The notes below the pieces were generated by a model. It was given only the letters and a program-made list of their open reading frames with translations. It had not been told where the DNA came from and did not search any database. The position numbers and the translations under genes were made by a program. A stretch of 64,000 nucleotides of DNA from JBGZEX01 sp041846495 (lineage in GTDB: Bacteria > Bacteroidota > Bacteroidia > Bacteroidales > Marinifilaceae), in assembly GCA_041846495.1 (NCBI GenBank), contig JBGZEX010000069.1, forward strand, positions 13,123 to 77,122, read 5' to 3'. Below are positions 9,124 to 17,820 of the stretch, piece by piece; positions within the stretch are counted from its first letter, which is position 1; every line of letters starts with the position of its first letter.

Positions 9124-10187
9124 TCTTGTCGTTGTCGAATGGTATAATTTCTCCATGCTTCGATTAAAAGTTGCATGTCTTGGGGAAGGGGCGAATCGAA
9201 ACACATCCTTTCCCCGGTTATAGGATGGTCGAATTCCAATGTCTTTGCGTGTAGAGCCTGACGAGGGCAAAGGGCGAAGCAATTCGTCACGAATTGCTTG
9301 TATTTTGCAAAAGTCGTTCCTTTCAGGACGACATCGCCTCCGTATTCGGGATCGTTGAAAAGAGGGTGTTTGATATGTTTGAAATGAGCTCTTATTTGAT
9401 GTGTACGTCCCGTTTCCAATATGCATTCTACGATTGTCGTATACAGGAGGCGTTCTACGACTCTGTAGTGGGTGACAGCCTCTTTTCCGGAGCTCCCGTC
9501 GGGGAAACATTTCATGATTTTTCTGTCTTTGGGATCCCTGCCGATATTGCCGATGACGGTGCCGCTGTCGTTTTTCATATTTCCCCAGCATACTGCCGTG
9601 TATTTTCTTCCCGATGTTTTATTGAAAAACTGAAGGGCGAGATTTCGTTTTGCCGTTTCGGTTTTGGCGACTACCAATAATCCCGACGTATTTTTATCGA
9701 TGCGGTGTACGAGACCGGGACGGAAATCATCCCCGGAAAACATGGGATTTCCCTTGAGATACCAGGCTAAGGCATTGACCATTGTGCCTGAGAAATGTCC
9801 GAATGACGGATGGACTACCATTCCGGCTTCCTTGTCGATAACCAATAAGGATTCGTCTTCGTATACGATATTCAGGGGAATATCTTCCGGAATTATTTCC
9901 AATTCCCGTTTGGGAAACGACATAACGACGGAGACCGAATCTCCCGGTTTTACTTTGTAATTGGGTTTTACTTCTTTTTCGTTTACCCGTATATTGCCCG
10001 CTTCCGCCGCATATTGAATCTTTGTCCGGGATACATTGGGAAGACGATCGTTCAGAAATTTGTCGATGCGTAACGGTGTTTGGCCGGGGTCTACGGTTAT
10101 GCGATAATGTTCGAATTCCGTTTCTTCGATGAAATCATCGGTTTCTTCGTCAAAAATATCGTTATTTATCGGTTGAGGGATTGACAT
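9120..10187 (-). CDS. rluD: RluA-family 23S rRNA pseudouridine synthase (RluD-like)
   Basis: This enzyme isomerises uridines in 23S rRNA helix 69 if it is a true RluD. The 355-residue protein has an N-terminal S4 RNA-binding domain (about 35-90) and the catalytic domain with HRIDKNTSGLLVVAKT, where Asp164 is the expected nucleophile. The region GRTHQIRAHF is also typical. Its start overlaps the end of the PASTA gene by 26 bases, so the two form an operon. In Bacteroides a D-Ala-D-Ala ligase gene often follows. It is absent here, and the gene ends against corA instead. Confidence 0.93.
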   Translation of the reverse strand: MSIPQPINNDIFDEETDDFIEETEFEHYRITVDPGQTPLRIDKFLNDRLPNVSRTKIQYAAEAGNIRVNEKEVKPNYKVKPGDSVSVVMSFPKRELEIIPEDIPLNIVYEDESLLVIDKEAGMVVHPSFGHFSGTMVNALAWYLKGNPMFSGDDFRPGLVHRIDKNTSGLLVVAKTETAKRNLALQFFNKTSGRKYTAVCWGNMKNDSGTVIGNIGRDPKDRKIMKCFPDGSSGKEAVTHYRVVERLLYTTIVECILETGRTHQIRAHFKHIKHPLFNDPEYGGDVVLKGTTFAKYKQFVTNCFALCPRQALHAKTLEFDHPITGERMCFDSPLPQDMQLLIEAWRNYTIRQRQD

Positions 10188-11010
10188 GGAATGTTTTTAA
10201 AATTGCGGAATCTATACCGGTTGAATCGATACTCATAAGTTTTTCTTTGTCGCAGGTTACGTATAAAATAACGGAACTTCCGGCGGAAACTTTTGTGTCC
10301 GGATAATAAGGTGGAATTTGGAGGGCGACAATGGCCTTTTGTTTGTCGGCGACGGAAACGGAGCGATCTCCGATGATTTCTCCTATATTGAGAAGATTCG
10401 TATGGGCCATATCGACCGCCTCTTTTAGAGAGAGACGGGTGAAATTCGGAAGCGATACCTCGTTTTCTCCCCCGTTACCGTCGCCCAATACGATATCTAC
10501 GCTTGTGTGGCGTGGCAATTTGACTCCTTTTTCGATAATTTCATCGTCATGGTTTATATGCAGGACTAAATTTTTGAATTCGGAAGGAGCATATAGGATG
10601 TTTTTGACTTTGAATCCTTTGGTTTTAATGATTTGTAAAGTTTGACGGAAGGGCATATTTCGAATTTCGGGAAATTCTATCATTTCGGCAGCATAGGCAT
10701 TGATGGTGAGTTGCAGTTTTCGGCCGTGTTTTATTTTGGTATCGGGGAGAGGATATTGGTCTACGACCATACCTTTGGGAATGCTGTCATCGAATATGGA
10801 GTCGACAACAATGGTTTGTATTTTTAAATGTTTCGCAACGGATGCGGCTTCTTTTTCATTCAATCGGATTACATTGGGTACGGTAATTGAAAAATCGTGA
10901 TCCGTATATCGTTTTAAGGAACGGATAACGATAAAAATGATTGCAAAAGCTAAAATGATAGCGATTATCAAATTGGCAATGACGAATTTTATTTTTTCCG
11001 GTATTTTCAT
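10162..11010 (-). CDS. membrane-anchored PASTA-domain protein
   Basis: PASTA domains bind peptidoglycan stem peptides or cell-wall-related ligands. The 282-residue protein has one N-terminal membrane helix (about 8-31) and about three PASTA repeats outside, visible as VPNVIRLNEKEA, IEFPEIRNMPFRQTLQIIKT and VSLPNFTRLSLKEAVDMA. No kinase domain is attached, as usual in Bacteroidota. A longer reading would start at 11058. The -7 box at 11037-11044 lies between the two starts and favours ATG at 11010. It is coupled to rluD by a 26-base overlap. Confidence 0.85.
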   Translation of the reverse strand: MKIPEKIKFVIANLIIAIILAFAIIFIVIRSLKRYTDHDFSITVPNVIRLNEKEAASVAKHLKIQTIVVDSIFDDSIPKGMVVDQYPLPDTKIKHGRKLQLTINAYAAEMIEFPEIRNMPFRQTLQIIKTKGFKVKNILYAPSEFKNLVLHINHDDEIIEKGVKLPRHTSVDIVLGDGNGGENEVSLPNFTRLSLKEAVDMAHTNLLNIGEIIGDRSVSVADKQKAIVALQIPPYYPDTKVSAGSSVILYVTCDKEKLMSIDSTGIDSAILKTFHVNPSTDK

Positions 11011-11036
11011 AATATAAAAAAGCGATTTTCCGATTA

Positions 11037-11044
11037 CAAAAATA
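11037..11044 (-). promoter_or_regulatory. -7 promoter element for the PASTA-rluD operon
   Basis: On the minus strand this reads TATTTTTG, a perfect TAnnTTTG box 27 bases before the chosen PASTA gene start. I see no clear TTTG at -33, so support comes from the -7 match and its position only. Confidence 0.45.
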
Positions 11045-11153
11045 GGTAGTTTTTTCAATTATCTAAATCTTGTTCTCGTTTATTTGAATTCCGAGATGAA
11101 TTCGGACTTTATCCTGCGGGATGAAATGAGGACCGAAAGTTTATTGGTCATTC

Positions 11154-11186
11154 TTGGAAGGAATTTATTTTTATTACTTAAATTTG
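11154..11186 (+). promoter_or_regulatory. promoter for the small unknown protein and CaCA exchanger
   Basis: TTGG (11154-11157) and TAAATTTG (11179-11186) are separated by 21 bases, a good match to the Bacteroidota -33/-7 pair. The box ends 15 bases before the double ATG at 11202/11205. This argues against the longer frame that starts inside the promoter. Confidence 0.62.
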
Positions 11187-11201
11187 AACTCTAAATTGAA
11201 T

Positions 11202-11615
11202 ATGATGGATAGAAAATTGGAGGAAATATGCGGGGCTTATCCGGAATGTCCGGAACTTGTGTCTTTTTATGAAATATGGGGGAATAAACCTTATTTGACT
11301 GAATTGTTTGAAGCATTGGATGCTTGCAGTCCGGACTGGAATCGGGAAAAACAGTTGGGAAGTTGGGCTGTGGAGTTTATGAACGGGATTTTGGATACGG
11401 AGGAGGTGGATTTGGAAACCGCAACATCCGATGAGAGGAAAGCGTATTTCAGAGAAAAATTGGAAATTCAATACGAAGACTTTGTCAGGATGCATCAATT
11501 CGCCCGCCTGAATCAAGCGAATGCGGACATTCGCTTGAAAGACATGCTGTATCCCGATTTGACTGCTTATTTATCCCGGGAGGGAGAAAAAACGGGTTTC
11601 CCCATATTAAAATAG
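11202..11615 (+). CDS. hypothetical acidic protein, 137 residues
   Basis: I do not recognise this family. The product is soluble, acidic and predicted mostly helical, with no signal peptide or membrane segment. Tryptophan and tyrosine are frequent in the first half (YEIWGNKPYLTELF), and a charged helix lies in the second half. Its start (ATG ATG at 11202/11205) is set by the promoter just upstream. It ends 2 bases before the CaCA exchanger, so the two are likely co-transcribed. It could be a cytosolic partner or regulator of that transporter, but nothing in the sequence shows this directly. Confidence 0.7.
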   Translation: MMDRKLEEICGAYPECPELVSFYEIWGNKPYLTELFEALDACSPDWNREKQLGSWAVEFMNGILDTEEVDLETATSDERKAYFREKLEIQYEDFVRMHQFARLNQANADIRLKDMLYPDLTAYLSREGEKTGFPILK

Positions 11616-11617
11616 GT

Positions 11618-12568
11618 ATGGACGTATTGATATTGATAGGTGGATTGCTTCTGGTAACCTATGGAGCGAATCTTATGACCGATGGGGCTGCGGCATTGGC
11701 TAAACGTCTGAAAGTTAGCGATCTTGTGATAGGACTCACGGTAGTAGCATTCGGGACATCCGCTCCGGAATTGGTGGTAAGTGTGGTTTCCGCTTTAAAG
11801 GGTAGTTCCGATTTGGCCATAGGCAATGTGGTCGGGAGTAATATTTTCAATATATTGTTGATTGTAGGTTTTACGGCATTGGTTACCCCCATTGCCATCA
11901 ATCGTACTACTTTAACCAAAGAAATTCCCTTGACCATCTTGTCGTTTGTCGTATTGTTCGTAATGGCGAACGACGGATTATTCGACAATATGCCTGAAAA
12001 TTTTATCGGACGGGGGGATAGTATTGTTTTGCTTGCATTCTTTTTGATATTTATGTTTTATACTTTTTCCATAGCGAAATCTTCGGGAGATTCGGTCGAG
12101 GAAGTAAAAGGAATGCGGATTTTCAAAGCCGTTCTCTTCGTCTTTTTCGGTTTGGCGGGACTTATCGGAGGCGGACATCTTTTTGTGGTAGGGGCATCCG
12201 GTATTGCCCGGGCTTTGGGAGTAAGCGAAGCGATTATCGGACTGACAATCGTATCCGCAGGCACTTCTTTACCCGAATTGGCGGCTTCCGTAGCCGCCGC
12301 ATTGAAAAAAAATCCGGAGTTGGCCATAGGCAATGTGGTCGGTTCCTGTCTCTTCAACGTATTTTTTATCCTGGGATGTAGCGGTACGATTCGGCCGATG
12401 CGGGTTTGGGAGATTACGAATGCGGATTTCGGCGTAATGATATTCTCCGGCATATTGCTTTACCTGTTCGGGCTTTTGTTTAAGAAACGGGAGATTACCC
12501 GCTGGGAAGGAGGAATCATGGTTGTCTGCTTTATTCTTTACTTATCGTACCTTATTATAAAGGTTTGA
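11618..12568 (+). CDS. calcium/sodium antiporter of the CaCA family (YrbG-like)
   Basis: This inner-membrane exchanger probably couples Ca2+ export to Na+ or H+ entry. The 316-residue protein has about ten membrane helices and the two inverted alpha repeats of the family. The first reads GLTVVAFGTSAPELVVS then GNVVGSNIFN. The second reads GLTIVSAGTSLPELAAS then GNVVGSCLFN. The acidic residue in each PEL motif, which binds cation, is kept. It sits 2 bases after the small unknown gene and is closed by a strong terminator. Confidence 0.93.
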   Translation: MDVLILIGGLLLVTYGANLMTDGAAALAKRLKVSDLVIGLTVVAFGTSAPELVVSVVSALKGSSDLAIGNVVGSNIFNILLIVGFTALVTPIAINRTTLTKEIPLTILSFVVLFVMANDGLFDNMPENFIGRGDSIVLLAFFLIFMFYTFSIAKSSGDSVEEVKGMRIFKAVLFVFFGLAGLIGGGHLFVVGASGIARALGVSEAIIGLTIVSAGTSLPELAASVAAALKKNPELAIGNVVGSCLFNVFFILGCSGTIRPMRVWEITNADFGVMIFSGILLYLFGLLFKKREITRWEGGIMVVCFILYLSYLIIKV

Positions 12569-12581
12569 ATTATCGACAATA

Positions 12582-12616
12582 AAAGTACCGGAAGTTTTTT
12601 CGACTTCCGGTACTTT
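12582..12616. terminator. bidirectional terminator between CaCA and the susD remnant
   Basis: A perfect 14-base inverted repeat (AAAGTACCGGAAGT and its complement) flanks a 7-base loop starting with five T. Both sides end in A/T runs, so it can stop transcription of the exchanger (+) and of the remnant reading from the right (-). Confidence 0.85.
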
Positions 12617-12647
12617 CAGAATCAAAGGTTTTTCATTCCTTTAAACT

Positions 12648-13330
12648 TCAATCGACTAAATGGGGATTTGCGGTTACGGCTTCTTTGGGAAAAGGCAGAG
12701 TATATCGGGGATCGTCTTTTTGGAGTTCTCCTTTTATCTCATTGAATTCGGAGTCTGTGAATGTTTTGACGAGAGCAGGACGTTCCGTTCGTCTCAAATC
12801 GAACCATCTCATACCCTCGAATGCAAGTTCCCTTCCTCTTTCGTCGAGAATGATGCGTATGAGCCCGGTTTTGTCCATATTGTCGATTTCCGTGCTTATT
12901 ACGGGAAGATAATATCGGGACAGGCGATTTTTAAGAAAATCCTTGAGGAGTTTTTTTGCACCGCTTATATCTTCCGTACGGGCATAAGCTTCTGCAGCGC
13001 TCAGCCATACCTCGGATGTGCGTAACCCGCAACGCTCCTCTTTTTTCATACCTTTATTGGGGAAAAGCCCTGCCCAGGATGCGGCGATATAGGTATTCGC
13101 CCGCCGGTCATTGTAGATAGTGTCGTGCTTATCCGTATTATAGAGTTCCGCAAAGGAGGGATTTACGGAAATTTCCCCATTGATGAAGTCCTGACCTCCC
13201 GTTTCCAAAGCTAAAAGGGATTCTTGCGAATCGAAACGGAAAGGAAGGATATGCTCCGCCGCATTGAGATTTTCGAGCCGGAGAGTAGGAAGGAGTTCCT
13301 TCGTAAGTTCGACGACTTCCTTCCATTCGC
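12648..13330 (-). pseudogene. 3' fragment of a SusD/RagB family lipoprotein gene
   Basis: The open frame at 12648-13208, and its in-frame continuation to about 13330, encodes the C-terminal half of a SusD-like nutrient-binding lipoprotein. Recognisable pieces are EWKEVVELTKELLPTL, LRTSEVWLSAAEAYAR, DERGRELAFEGMRWFDLRRT and DPRYTLPFPKEAVTANP, which are standard for the SusD C-terminus. The signal peptide and N-terminal tetratricopeptide-like part are missing. Upstream it runs directly into a metalloprotease gene in another frame. No susC is nearby. It is a remnant of a deleted SusCD unit, probably not translated as a functional protein. Confidence 0.8.
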
Positions 13331-14977
13331 ATTTAAACAGTCTTCTCCATACCAGAATTTCCGGTCGTTTTCATGAGCTCTTAGATAGTTGTCCAAGAGG
13401 CTGCTCTCTTCTTCGGGATGTTTTGCTCCCGTCCATCTGTATCCCCAATTTATGGCGTGTTTATCGTATGTTCCGATAAGAGGCGTGAGATAAGTTACCC
13501 CGTCTTCCGGTTGAGCCACATAATTGAAACGGGCATAGTCCATTATGGAAGAAGCCGTTCCCATTTTTTCGGTAAACTTCGGAGAACGGAGAGAGTCTAC
13601 CGGATAAGAAGAAGAGGCACCCATATTATGCTTTAATCCGAAAGTATGGCCTATTTCATGGGAGGCTACGAAGCGGATACCGTTTGCCATATGGGCGTCG
13701 TCCAATGTGTTGGGACGGGACATGGGATCGGTGGGCCCGGTTTGGATCCTCATCCAACTGTGGAGGAGGGTCATTACGTTATGACTCCAGATGACATCGG
13801 CTTCTATGATTTCTCCGGAGCGAGGGTCGATTACCGATGGTCCCATGGCATTGGCCAATTCCGAGGCTGCATAGGTGATGACCGAATACCGGACATCTTC
13901 TATATCGAAATCGGGATCTCCGGAGCGGACATGTTTTACCTGTACCGCATTTTTAAAACCGGCGGCTTCGAAAGCTTTATTCCAGTCCAATACTCCCAAT
14001 TCTATATTTTTAATCCATTTTTCGGGAGTTGCCGGGTCTATGTAAAAGACGATGGGTTTGAGCGGTTCAACCAATATGCCTTGCCTATAGGCTTCTCTGT
14101 CTTCCGGTTTGGGTTCGAGTCTCCATCTGTGGATGACTTCTCTTTTTTCCACTTTCTGTTGAGTATCGTCGAAATAGAGTTTGGGGGAGGAAAAATACCC
14201 GATTCTCGGATCTGCAAACCTCGGAGTCATGGCTTCTTCCGGGAGAAGGACGATATTGGTGCTGGTTTCCACCGTAAGGGGTACGGCTTCGTTTCCTTCG
14301 CTAACCGAGGTGGTAAGGAGGGATTTGACCACGATGTTTTCCCGGAACGACTTGATTTTTTTGATACTTGAAAGTTCCTGTATAACGGAAGAACCTAAAG
14401 AAATATTGTTGTAAAGGTCGTTAAAACTTTTGCGACTGCCGTCGAATACTTTGTTAACCTTGATGACGACGCTATTTTCTCCATAGGCTTCGATAGGGAA
14501 GTATTCGATTATGGAATTGCCGTAATTCTTTTTTACGGAGGCCGCTATATTGGATTCCGGATTTACTACTGCCTTGGGTTCTATTGTGGAAACCCATATC
14601 TTTTTTTGAGCGGAATCTTTATGAAAGCGGATCAGCCGGCTTTGGTATTCCATGCCGTTATTGAGTCCGGCGGTGTTGAGTGCGTAGGGCACGGCCGAAA
14701 CCTTATTGACTATGAGGAATTCCCGTTCGAAAAGCCGGTCGGCAATTTCGAAATAATATGTATTTTCGACTTTGTGTACGTCGATGACTCCTTTGGAGGT
14801 GACGGCTTTTTCGAGGAGTTTTTTATAATTTCCGATACTGTCCTGCTTTATTCCGATTGTATTTTCGAAATATAATGGTAGGGGTGTCCGGGCTGCGTGA
14901 ATCGTACCGAAACCTCCCAATCCGGCTACGATAAAATACAAGAGCCGGCTACGATAAAAAATATTGTTTTTTTGCAT
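13320..14977 (-). pseudogene. 5' part of a secreted zinc-dependent metalloprotease gene, truncated
   Basis: The N-terminal part matches the large secreted zinc-dependent metalloproteases of Bacteroidota (DUF5117/DUF4953 type), which are normally around 800 residues or more. It starts with a hydrophobic signal sequence and keeps the metzincin-like site HEIGHTFGLKHN and later SIMDYARFNYVAQPEDG. Family-like sequence stops at about DRKFWYGEDCLNAN (near 13325-13360). From there the frame runs about 37 codons through susD sequence in the wrong frame and ends at 13211. The catalytic segment survives, but the C-terminal domain is lost. Confidence 0.75.
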
Positions 14978-15099
14978 GTGATAAAAAAATTAGGGCTTCA
15001 ATATTAGGAAAAATGGGAAATAATCAAGTAAATCGGAGGCGATTTTTCGATTATTCGGGCTCCGTATTCCGGACGGGAGCGGTTTAGTCGACGGAAGTA

Positions 15100-15130
15100 T
15101 TTGACTATTGGTTGCTTATATGTATTTTTG
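15100..15130 (+). promoter_or_regulatory. promoter for the sigma-like membrane protein
   Basis: TTTG (15100-15103) and TATTTTTG (15123-15130) are 19 bases apart, a full match to the Bacteroidota consensus, and end 23 bases before the ATG at 15154. Confidence 0.6.
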
Positions 15131-15153
15131 TCGTTCTTATCTAAAATTCCGTT

Positions 15154-15789
15154 ATGATGAAAAACGAAAACAAGGAATATATGAAAGCGCTTTTGCATTC
15201 CGATTACGGAGCAATGATGAGTTATTTATGCGGTTATGTGGGAGATGAGAATGTGGCCGGAGAAATTTTGTGCAACGTATTCGTAAATATAAGGACCTGT
15301 CCTTTGAAATTTTCCGATACCCGTGATTTGCGATTGGGGCTTTGGCATTTGGGAAGATGCTATGCTCTCGATTACCTGAAGTATGGAGTCGTTGTCAAAA
15401 AGCATAAGGGTGAAGTGAAGGCGGTGCTTTCCGATGGTGTCGGCAATTTCCGCCGGTTTCCTTTTGTGTCGACGGCGGAAGATGAAGAACTGCGGGATTT
15501 TACGGAGACGGATAAGGATTTTGCCCGGCGGTTGTTGGAAGGAAATTTATCTTATGAGGAGGCGGAACAATGGATGAGGGATGAGCGGCATACAGCTCTT
15601 GTGGATGTTATGGCTTCCGTACGCAGTCGGAATTTTGTCGGGAAGTCTTATGGCAGTTCGGTCGAAATGGAAGCCCGTATCGATGCGGTTTCATATGAGA
15701 TTGAAAGTTTGCATATGAGTCTGCGCTGGGTGATTGTCGCTGCCGGTATATTGTCGGTTTTACTCCTCGTACGGGAAATTTTCGGTTAG
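15154..15789 (+). CDS. sigma-region-2-like protein with C-terminal membrane anchor, function unknown
   Basis: The first about 90 residues look like a degenerate ECF sigma factor region 2. They start with a helix around YGAMMSYLCGYVGDENVAGE, then ILCNVFVNIRT, then LRLGLWHLGRCYALDYLKYG, which resembles the W-L-x-x-I-A-R-N-x-x-D-Y-x-R core. No clear region 4 follows. Instead there is a charged middle region and a transmembrane helix near the C-terminus (about 188-206, WVIVAAGILSVLLLV). It stands alone with its own promoter. It may be a membrane-tethered sigma-like or adaptor protein, or simply unrelated helices. The function is unknown. Confidence 0.65.
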   Translation: MMKNENKEYMKALLHSDYGAMMSYLCGYVGDENVAGEILCNVFVNIRTCPLKFSDTRDLRLGLWHLGRCYALDYLKYGVVVKKHKGEVKAVLSDGVGNFRRFPFVSTAEDEELRDFTETDKDFARRLLEGNLSYEEAEQWMRDERHTALVDVMASVRSRNFVGKSYGSSVEMEARIDAVSYEIESLHMSLRWVIVAAGILSVLLLVREIFG

Positions 15790-15829
15790 ATTCTCTTTTT
15801 ACGTCATCGTCTTTATGACGGAAAAGTGC

Positions 15830-15837
15830 TACCTTTG
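15830..15837 (+). promoter_or_regulatory. -7 promoter element for the MATE exporter
   Basis: TACCTTTG matches TAnnTTTG exactly and lies 94 bases before the MATE start. A TTTA at about 15811 is the only -33 candidate. The long leader shows no recognised riboswitch. Confidence 0.45.
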
Positions 15838-15931
15838 GCAAAGAATTTTAACGGTTTTTCAGACTTTGAGGCAAATTAAAGTGTTTGTCGGAATTTTTTG
15901 CCGGAGAGGAACCGGTGTTATATATTAAAGA

Positions 15932-17272
15932 ATGTTAGGGAAATACGGGAGAGATTATATTGAAACGCTTAGAGTGGGCCTTCCCATAGTGTTGGGGCAA
16001 CTCGGAATTATCATACTGGGCTTTGCAGACAATATCATGGTCGGACGTTACGGGACGGAGGAATTGGCAGCTGCTTCTTTCGTGAATGCCGTATTCAATA
16101 TCCCGATTTTTTTCGGTTTGGGATTTTCTTACGGACTTACTCCCTTAGTGGGCGAAGCCTATGGAAGAGGAGATAAGGGAAAGGCGGGACGATGGTTGAA
16201 AGAGGGTGTGGTTTGCAACGGGATTATCGGAATTCTTATGTCTTTGGCAATGTGGGCGGTTTATATGAATGTAGAGCGAATGGGACAGCCTCGGGAGTTA
16301 TTGCCTTTGATTCGGCCCTATTTTCTTTTGCAGTTGGCCTCTCTTTTTTTCATAATGATATTCAACGGTTTTAAGCAATTCTTCGATGGAATTACCGATA
16401 CGCTGATTCCTATGTGGATTATGCTTTTTGCCAATACGTTGAATATTGCCGGCAATTATCTTCTTATTTACGGGAAATGGGGTTTCCCCGAATGGGGACT
16501 GGCGGGGGCCGGCATATCTACGTTATTCTCGAGAATCCTTATGTCGGTGCTTATCGCTTTGGTATTTTTCCGCAATCTTCGCTGGCGGCCGTTTAAAAAA
16601 GCTTTTATAATTTCCGCCTGTACGGGAAAAGATTTGAAGAGACTTTTTACGATGGGAGGAATGATAGGTTTTCAGATGGGAATGGAGACGGTTTTGTTCA
16701 GTTTAACCGCCGTTATGGTGGGATGGTTGGGTACGGTGGAATTGGCCGCTCATCAGATCGGCATAACGCTTTCTACTTTGGGTTATATGGTTTATTACGG
16801 AGTGGGCGCAGCGCTTTCCGTACGGATGAGCAATGCCTGCGGTTCGGAAGATTGGGGAAGGGTGAGACGGGCTTCCGTTTTCGGTTTTCATATCATTCTT
16901 GTACTGGCTTTGGCGATTTCCTGTATTCTCGGGTTTTCCCGAAGTTTTATAGGCGGGATTTTTACTTCCGAACAAGCGGTGATCCGTCAGGTCTCCGTCT
17001 TGATTTTTATTTTGATTTTGTACCAGTTCGGAGACGGATTGCAGATCGCCTATGCCAATTCTTTGAGAGGGTTGTCGGATGTAAAACCTTTGGCGGTTTT
17101 ATCTTTTATCGGTTATTTTGTGATTGCCTTACCCGTAGCTTATCTATTGGGTTTCGTTTTCGATATGGGAATTGTCGGAATATGGATAGGGTATCCGGTG
17201 GGTTTGACCCTGACGGGCCTTATGTTGTATATTCGCTACCGTTATCTAATTCGGAAATTATCGGTTGGATAA
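15932..17272 (+). CDS. MATE family efflux transporter (NorM-like)
   Basis: This is an inner-membrane multidrug/Na+ or H+ antiporter. The 446-residue protein has about 12 membrane helices. It starts with the family pattern IETLRVGLPIVLGQLGIIIL (in part) and ADNIMVGRYGTEELAAASFV. A second matching half begins around GGMIGFQMGMETVLFS with GWLGTVELAAHQIG. It is a single gene with its own promoter and no adjacent regulator. The substrate cannot be told from sequence. Confidence 0.92.
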   Translation: MLGKYGRDYIETLRVGLPIVLGQLGIIILGFADNIMVGRYGTEELAAASFVNAVFNIPIFFGLGFSYGLTPLVGEAYGRGDKGKAGRWLKEGVVCNGIIGILMSLAMWAVYMNVERMGQPRELLPLIRPYFLLQLASLFFIMIFNGFKQFFDGITDTLIPMWIMLFANTLNIAGNYLLIYGKWGFPEWGLAGAGISTLFSRILMSVLIALVFFRNLRWRPFKKAFIISACTGKDLKRLFTMGGMIGFQMGMETVLFSLTAVMVGWLGTVELAAHQIGITLSTLGYMVYYGVGAALSVRMSNACGSEDWGRVRRASVFGFHIILVLALAISCILGFSRSFIGGIFTSEQAVIRQVSVLIFILILYQFGDGLQIAYANSLRGLSDVKPLAVLSFIGYFVIALPVAYLLGFVFDMGIVGIWIGYPVGLTLTGLMLYIRYRYLIRKLSVG

Positions 17273-17292
17273 TACGGATTTTACGGAACAAC

Positions 17293-17324
17293 TTTCAGAT
17301 ACGCGGAATAAAATCCTAATTTTG
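17293..17324 (+). promoter_or_regulatory. promoter for the mini PAS protein
   Basis: TTTC (17293-17296) and TAATTTTG (17317-17324) are 20 bases apart. The -7 box ends only 16 bases before the start codon, so the transcript would have a very short leader or almost none. Confidence 0.55.
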
Positions 17325-17340
17325 CCGGGAAATTAAAACG

Positions 17341-17679
17341 ATGTTTATGGACTATATGAAAGAACTTAATGTAGCTATTACGGTGTGCGATAGGGAAGGA
17401 AAAATACTTCTGATGAACGATAAGTCGCAAAAAACCAACGGCGGAGATCTGAGGGGGAATAACGTATACGATTGTCATCCGGAACCGGCTCGTACGAAGT
17501 TGGCCCGATTGATGACCAATCGGGAGACCAATGCTTATACCATTGAAAAAAACGGAGTGAAGAAATTGATTTACCAGACCCCCTGGTACGAAGACGGAGA
17601 GTTCTCCGGAATTGTGGAGTTCTCTTTGGAAATCCCTTTCGACATGCCGCATTATATAAGGAAACCCAAAACGGTATAA
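17341..17679 (+). CDS. single PAS-domain protein
   Basis: The 112-residue protein is essentially one PAS domain. It has the opening ITVCDREGKILLMND, a central helix region with DCHPEPARTKLARLM, and the closing strand pair KKLIYQTPWYEDGEFSGIVEF. No kinase, cyclase or DNA-binding domain is attached. It probably binds a small ligand such as heme or another cofactor, or acts as a dimerising partner. The His in DCHPEP is a possible heme ligand, but this is speculative. ATG 17341 is used, and 17347 or 17353 are alternatives. Confidence 0.75.
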   Translation: MFMDYMKELNVAITVCDREGKILLMNDKSQKTNGGDLRGNNVYDCHPEPARTKLARLMTNRETNAYTIEKNGVKKLIYQTPWYEDGEFSGIVEFSLEIPFDMPHYIRKPKTV

Positions 17680-17753
17680 CCTTAAGCTTTTCGACAAAGA
17701 AAGGTTTCGGATTGTCTTCGTTTATCGAAAAATATCGATTGCGGTGCGCAAAC

Positions 17754-17781
17754 AGGAGGGAGCTTTGCAAAGCCCCCTCCT
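17754..17781. terminator. bidirectional terminator
   Basis: AGGAGGG and CCCTCCT flank GCTTTGCAAAGC, giving a long stem with one A-C mismatch. It lies between the convergent PAS gene (+) and the DUF4465 gene (-), the last gene of the B12 locus. Confidence 0.75.
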
Positions 17782-17820
17782 TGTTTCGAACCGATATGTC
17801 AAAAAACCTTGCAACCGGGA

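Noticed and set aside
13211..13320. the last 37 codons of the metalloprotease frame taken as genuine protein
   Set aside because: The same bases in another frame give clear SusD sequence, so this tail is read-through of the fused susD fragment in the wrong frame.
13646..14371. 241-codon plus-strand frame over the metalloprotease fragment
   Set aside because: The minus-strand frame contains the HEIGHTFGLKHN motif, so the plus frame is a shadow.
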